This document shows positions 4,944 to 6,049 of a stretch of DNA of 6,049 nt, one piece after another. The notes beneath the pieces were generated by a model that was not told the DNA's origin, searched no databases, and was given only the letters and a program-made list of their open reading frames with translations. How positions within the stretch are numbered: position 1 is the first letter of the stretch; each line of letters opens with the position of its first letter. The position numbers and the translations under genes are program-made. The DNA is from Rickettsia typhi (lineage in GTDB: Bacteria > Pseudomonadota > Alphaproteobacteria > Rickettsiales > UBA1997): NCBI GenBank assembly GCA_945898025.1, contig CAMDGT010000075.1, forward strand, positions 1-6,049. Reading direction: 5' to 3'.

Positions 4944-6049
4944 ATGAACCATAAATTTCACCCTTCAATTCTTAGGGCCTACGATATTAGAGGGGTTTTT
5001 AATCAAACCTTATTTGTTGAAGATGCCTTCTTTGTTGGTAAATCATTTGCGAGTTTTTTGTCGAAATCTAATTTAAAAAAAATTGTCGTCGCCTGCGATG
5101 GCAGAGTTAGTTCTCCGCAGTTAAAAGCTTCGTTAATTAAGGGCTTGTTGGAATCTGGGCTTGAAGTTATTGATATTGGAGTTGGTCCAACCCCATTGCT
5201 ATATTTTGCGGTTTATCATCTTAGTTGTGTGGCGGGAATCATGATTACAGGCTCTCATAACCCTAAAGATCACAACGGCTTTAAAATGACTCTTGCTGAT
5301 AAGCCTTTTTACGGAAACGATATTCTTAATTTAGCTAAAATTGCTCAAGAAGGCGATTTTATAAGCTCTAATGATGGATTTGTTAAGAAAGTTGATGTTA
5401 ATGAAGAATATATTGAAAGAATTTTATCTGACTGTATTTTAGCGGAAAGCAATAGTGCTTTACTTGATGAAATAGACCAATTTCAGCCAAAGAAAAAATT
5501 AAAAATCGCTTGGGATGCTGGTAATGGAGCGACTGCAACTTTACTAAAAAGAATTACCGACAGAATTTCGGCAGAGCATTTTTTGCTATTTGATGAATTA
5601 GACGGAGATTTTCCGAATCATCATCCCGATCCAACGGTAATAGAAAATCTTCTTGATTTGAAGCATGCGATAATTGAAAATAATTGTGATTTTGGCGTAG
5701 CTTTTGATGGAGATGGCGATAGAATCGGAGTCATGGATGGCGAAGGAGAAGTTTTGTGGGGCGATCAGTTGATGATCTTATTTGCTAAAGATGTTTTAGC
5801 TGACAAGAGCAAAGATAATAATGTAATAATTGCCGATGTTAAGGCAAGCTCGGTGCTGTTTGATGAAATTAGAAAAAATGGCGGAACCCCTATTATGTGG
5901 AAAACTGGGCACTCTTTAATCAAGGCGAAAATGAAGGAAACCAAAGCCCTATTAGCAGGAGAAATGAGCGGACATATCTTTTTTGCAGATAAATATTTTG
6001 GCTTTGATGATGCTTTATATGCATCGATTCGCTTGATTAATATTATTTA
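4944..6049 (+). CDS. manB: Phosphomannomutase/phosphoglucomutase (partial, 3' end beyond window)
   Basis: This alpha-D-phosphohexomutase of the AlgC/ManB type moves phosphate between C6 and C1 of mannose or glucose, feeding GDP-mannose or UDP-glucose and surface polysaccharide synthesis. The frame is open to the last base: 368 codons are present of a family length near 460, so domain 4 with its phosphate-binding loop lies outside. Domain 1 starts with LRAYDIRG (10-17), and the catalytic phosphoserine is Ser104 in TGSHNP. Domain 2 has the Mg-binding loop DGDGDR (255-260). Domain 3 has the sugar-specificity loop GEMSGH (339-344), which favours the mannose/glucose type over phosphoglucosamine mutase (GlmM). 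The ATG gives an N-terminus close to the family's; there is no obvious Shine-Dalgarno. The 83-bp gap after pyrF is AT-rich with no convincing terminator, so co-transcription is possible. The gene symbol is generic; substrate preference cannot be fixed here. Confidence 0.93.
   Translation, partial: MNHKFHPSILRAYDIRGVFNQTLFVEDAFFVGKSFASFLSKSNLKKIVVACDGRVSSPQLKASLIKGLLESGLEVIDIGVGPTPLLYFAVYHLSCVAGIMITGSHNPKDHNGFKMTLADKPFYGNDILNLAKIAQEGDFISSNDGFVKKVDVNEEYIERILSDCILAESNSALLDEIDQFQPKKKLKIAWDAGNGATATLLKRITDRISAEHFLLFDELDGDFPNHHPDPTVIENLLDLKHAIIENNCDFGVAFDGDGDRIGVMDGEGEVLWGDQLMILFAKDVLADKSKDNNVIIADVKASSVLFDEIRKNGGTPIMWKTGHSLIKAKMKETKALLAGEMSGHIFFADKYFGFDDALYASIRLINII

Noticed and set aside
4754..4954. 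66-codon plus-strand frame overlapping the end of pyrF and the start of the mutase
   Set aside because: Its first half is pyrF in another frame, covering the conserved VGRPI segment, and the rest is low-complexity AT-rich gap.

Overview
The window reads as ordinary chromosome of an AT-rich alphaproteobacterium, most like the order Rickettsiales. The basis is composition (long A/T runs in genes and gaps), genes with no clear Shine-Dalgarno, and products resembling alphaproteobacterial or rickettsial homologues. The placement is an inference. A pyrF gene argues against Rickettsia itself, which is known to lack de novo pyrimidine synthesis. Sugar-mutase and glycosyltransferase genes fit an envelope-making lineage better than the Anaplasmataceae, which lack LPS.

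Layout. Positions 1-501 hold no convincing gene. They contain a near-perfect dyad at the left edge, a weak terminator-like hairpin, an element with alternative RNA foldings (63-139), a 12-bp minisatellite (291-382) and a small hairpin after the next gene. On the minus strand, 502-1269 encodes a family 2 (DPM1-like) glycosyltransferase that starts at TTG. A 62-bp divergent gap separates it from four plus-strand genes: an SdhA-like flavoprotein (1332-3263), a degenerate inositol-monophosphatase/SuhB-like protein (3306-4082), pyrF (4147-4860), and a phosphomannomutase/phosphoglucomutase (4944 to the window end, lacking its C-terminal domain). Gaps between the plus-strand genes are 42, 64 and 83 bp, with no strong terminator, so they may be co-transcribed.

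Function. The four plus-strand genes do not form one pathway: central carbon/electron transfer, a possible regulatory pseudo-phosphatase, UMP synthesis, and hexose-phosphate supply for surface polysaccharide. The glycosyltransferase and the mutase could both serve envelope glycan synthesis, but they are not adjacent.

There is no CRISPR, phage, defence or transposase gene here, and I do not see a clear undescribed system. The observations most worth a second look are: the SdhA-like protein carries Lys where Gln (SdhA) or Glu (FrdA) is expected, and no SdhB/C/D partner is visible; the SuhB-like protein has lost most metal ligands; two unrelated 12-bp tandem repeats occur, one forming regularly spaced C/G tracts and the other reiterating a palindrome from the sdhA stop codon; and the 63-139 element has competing structures.
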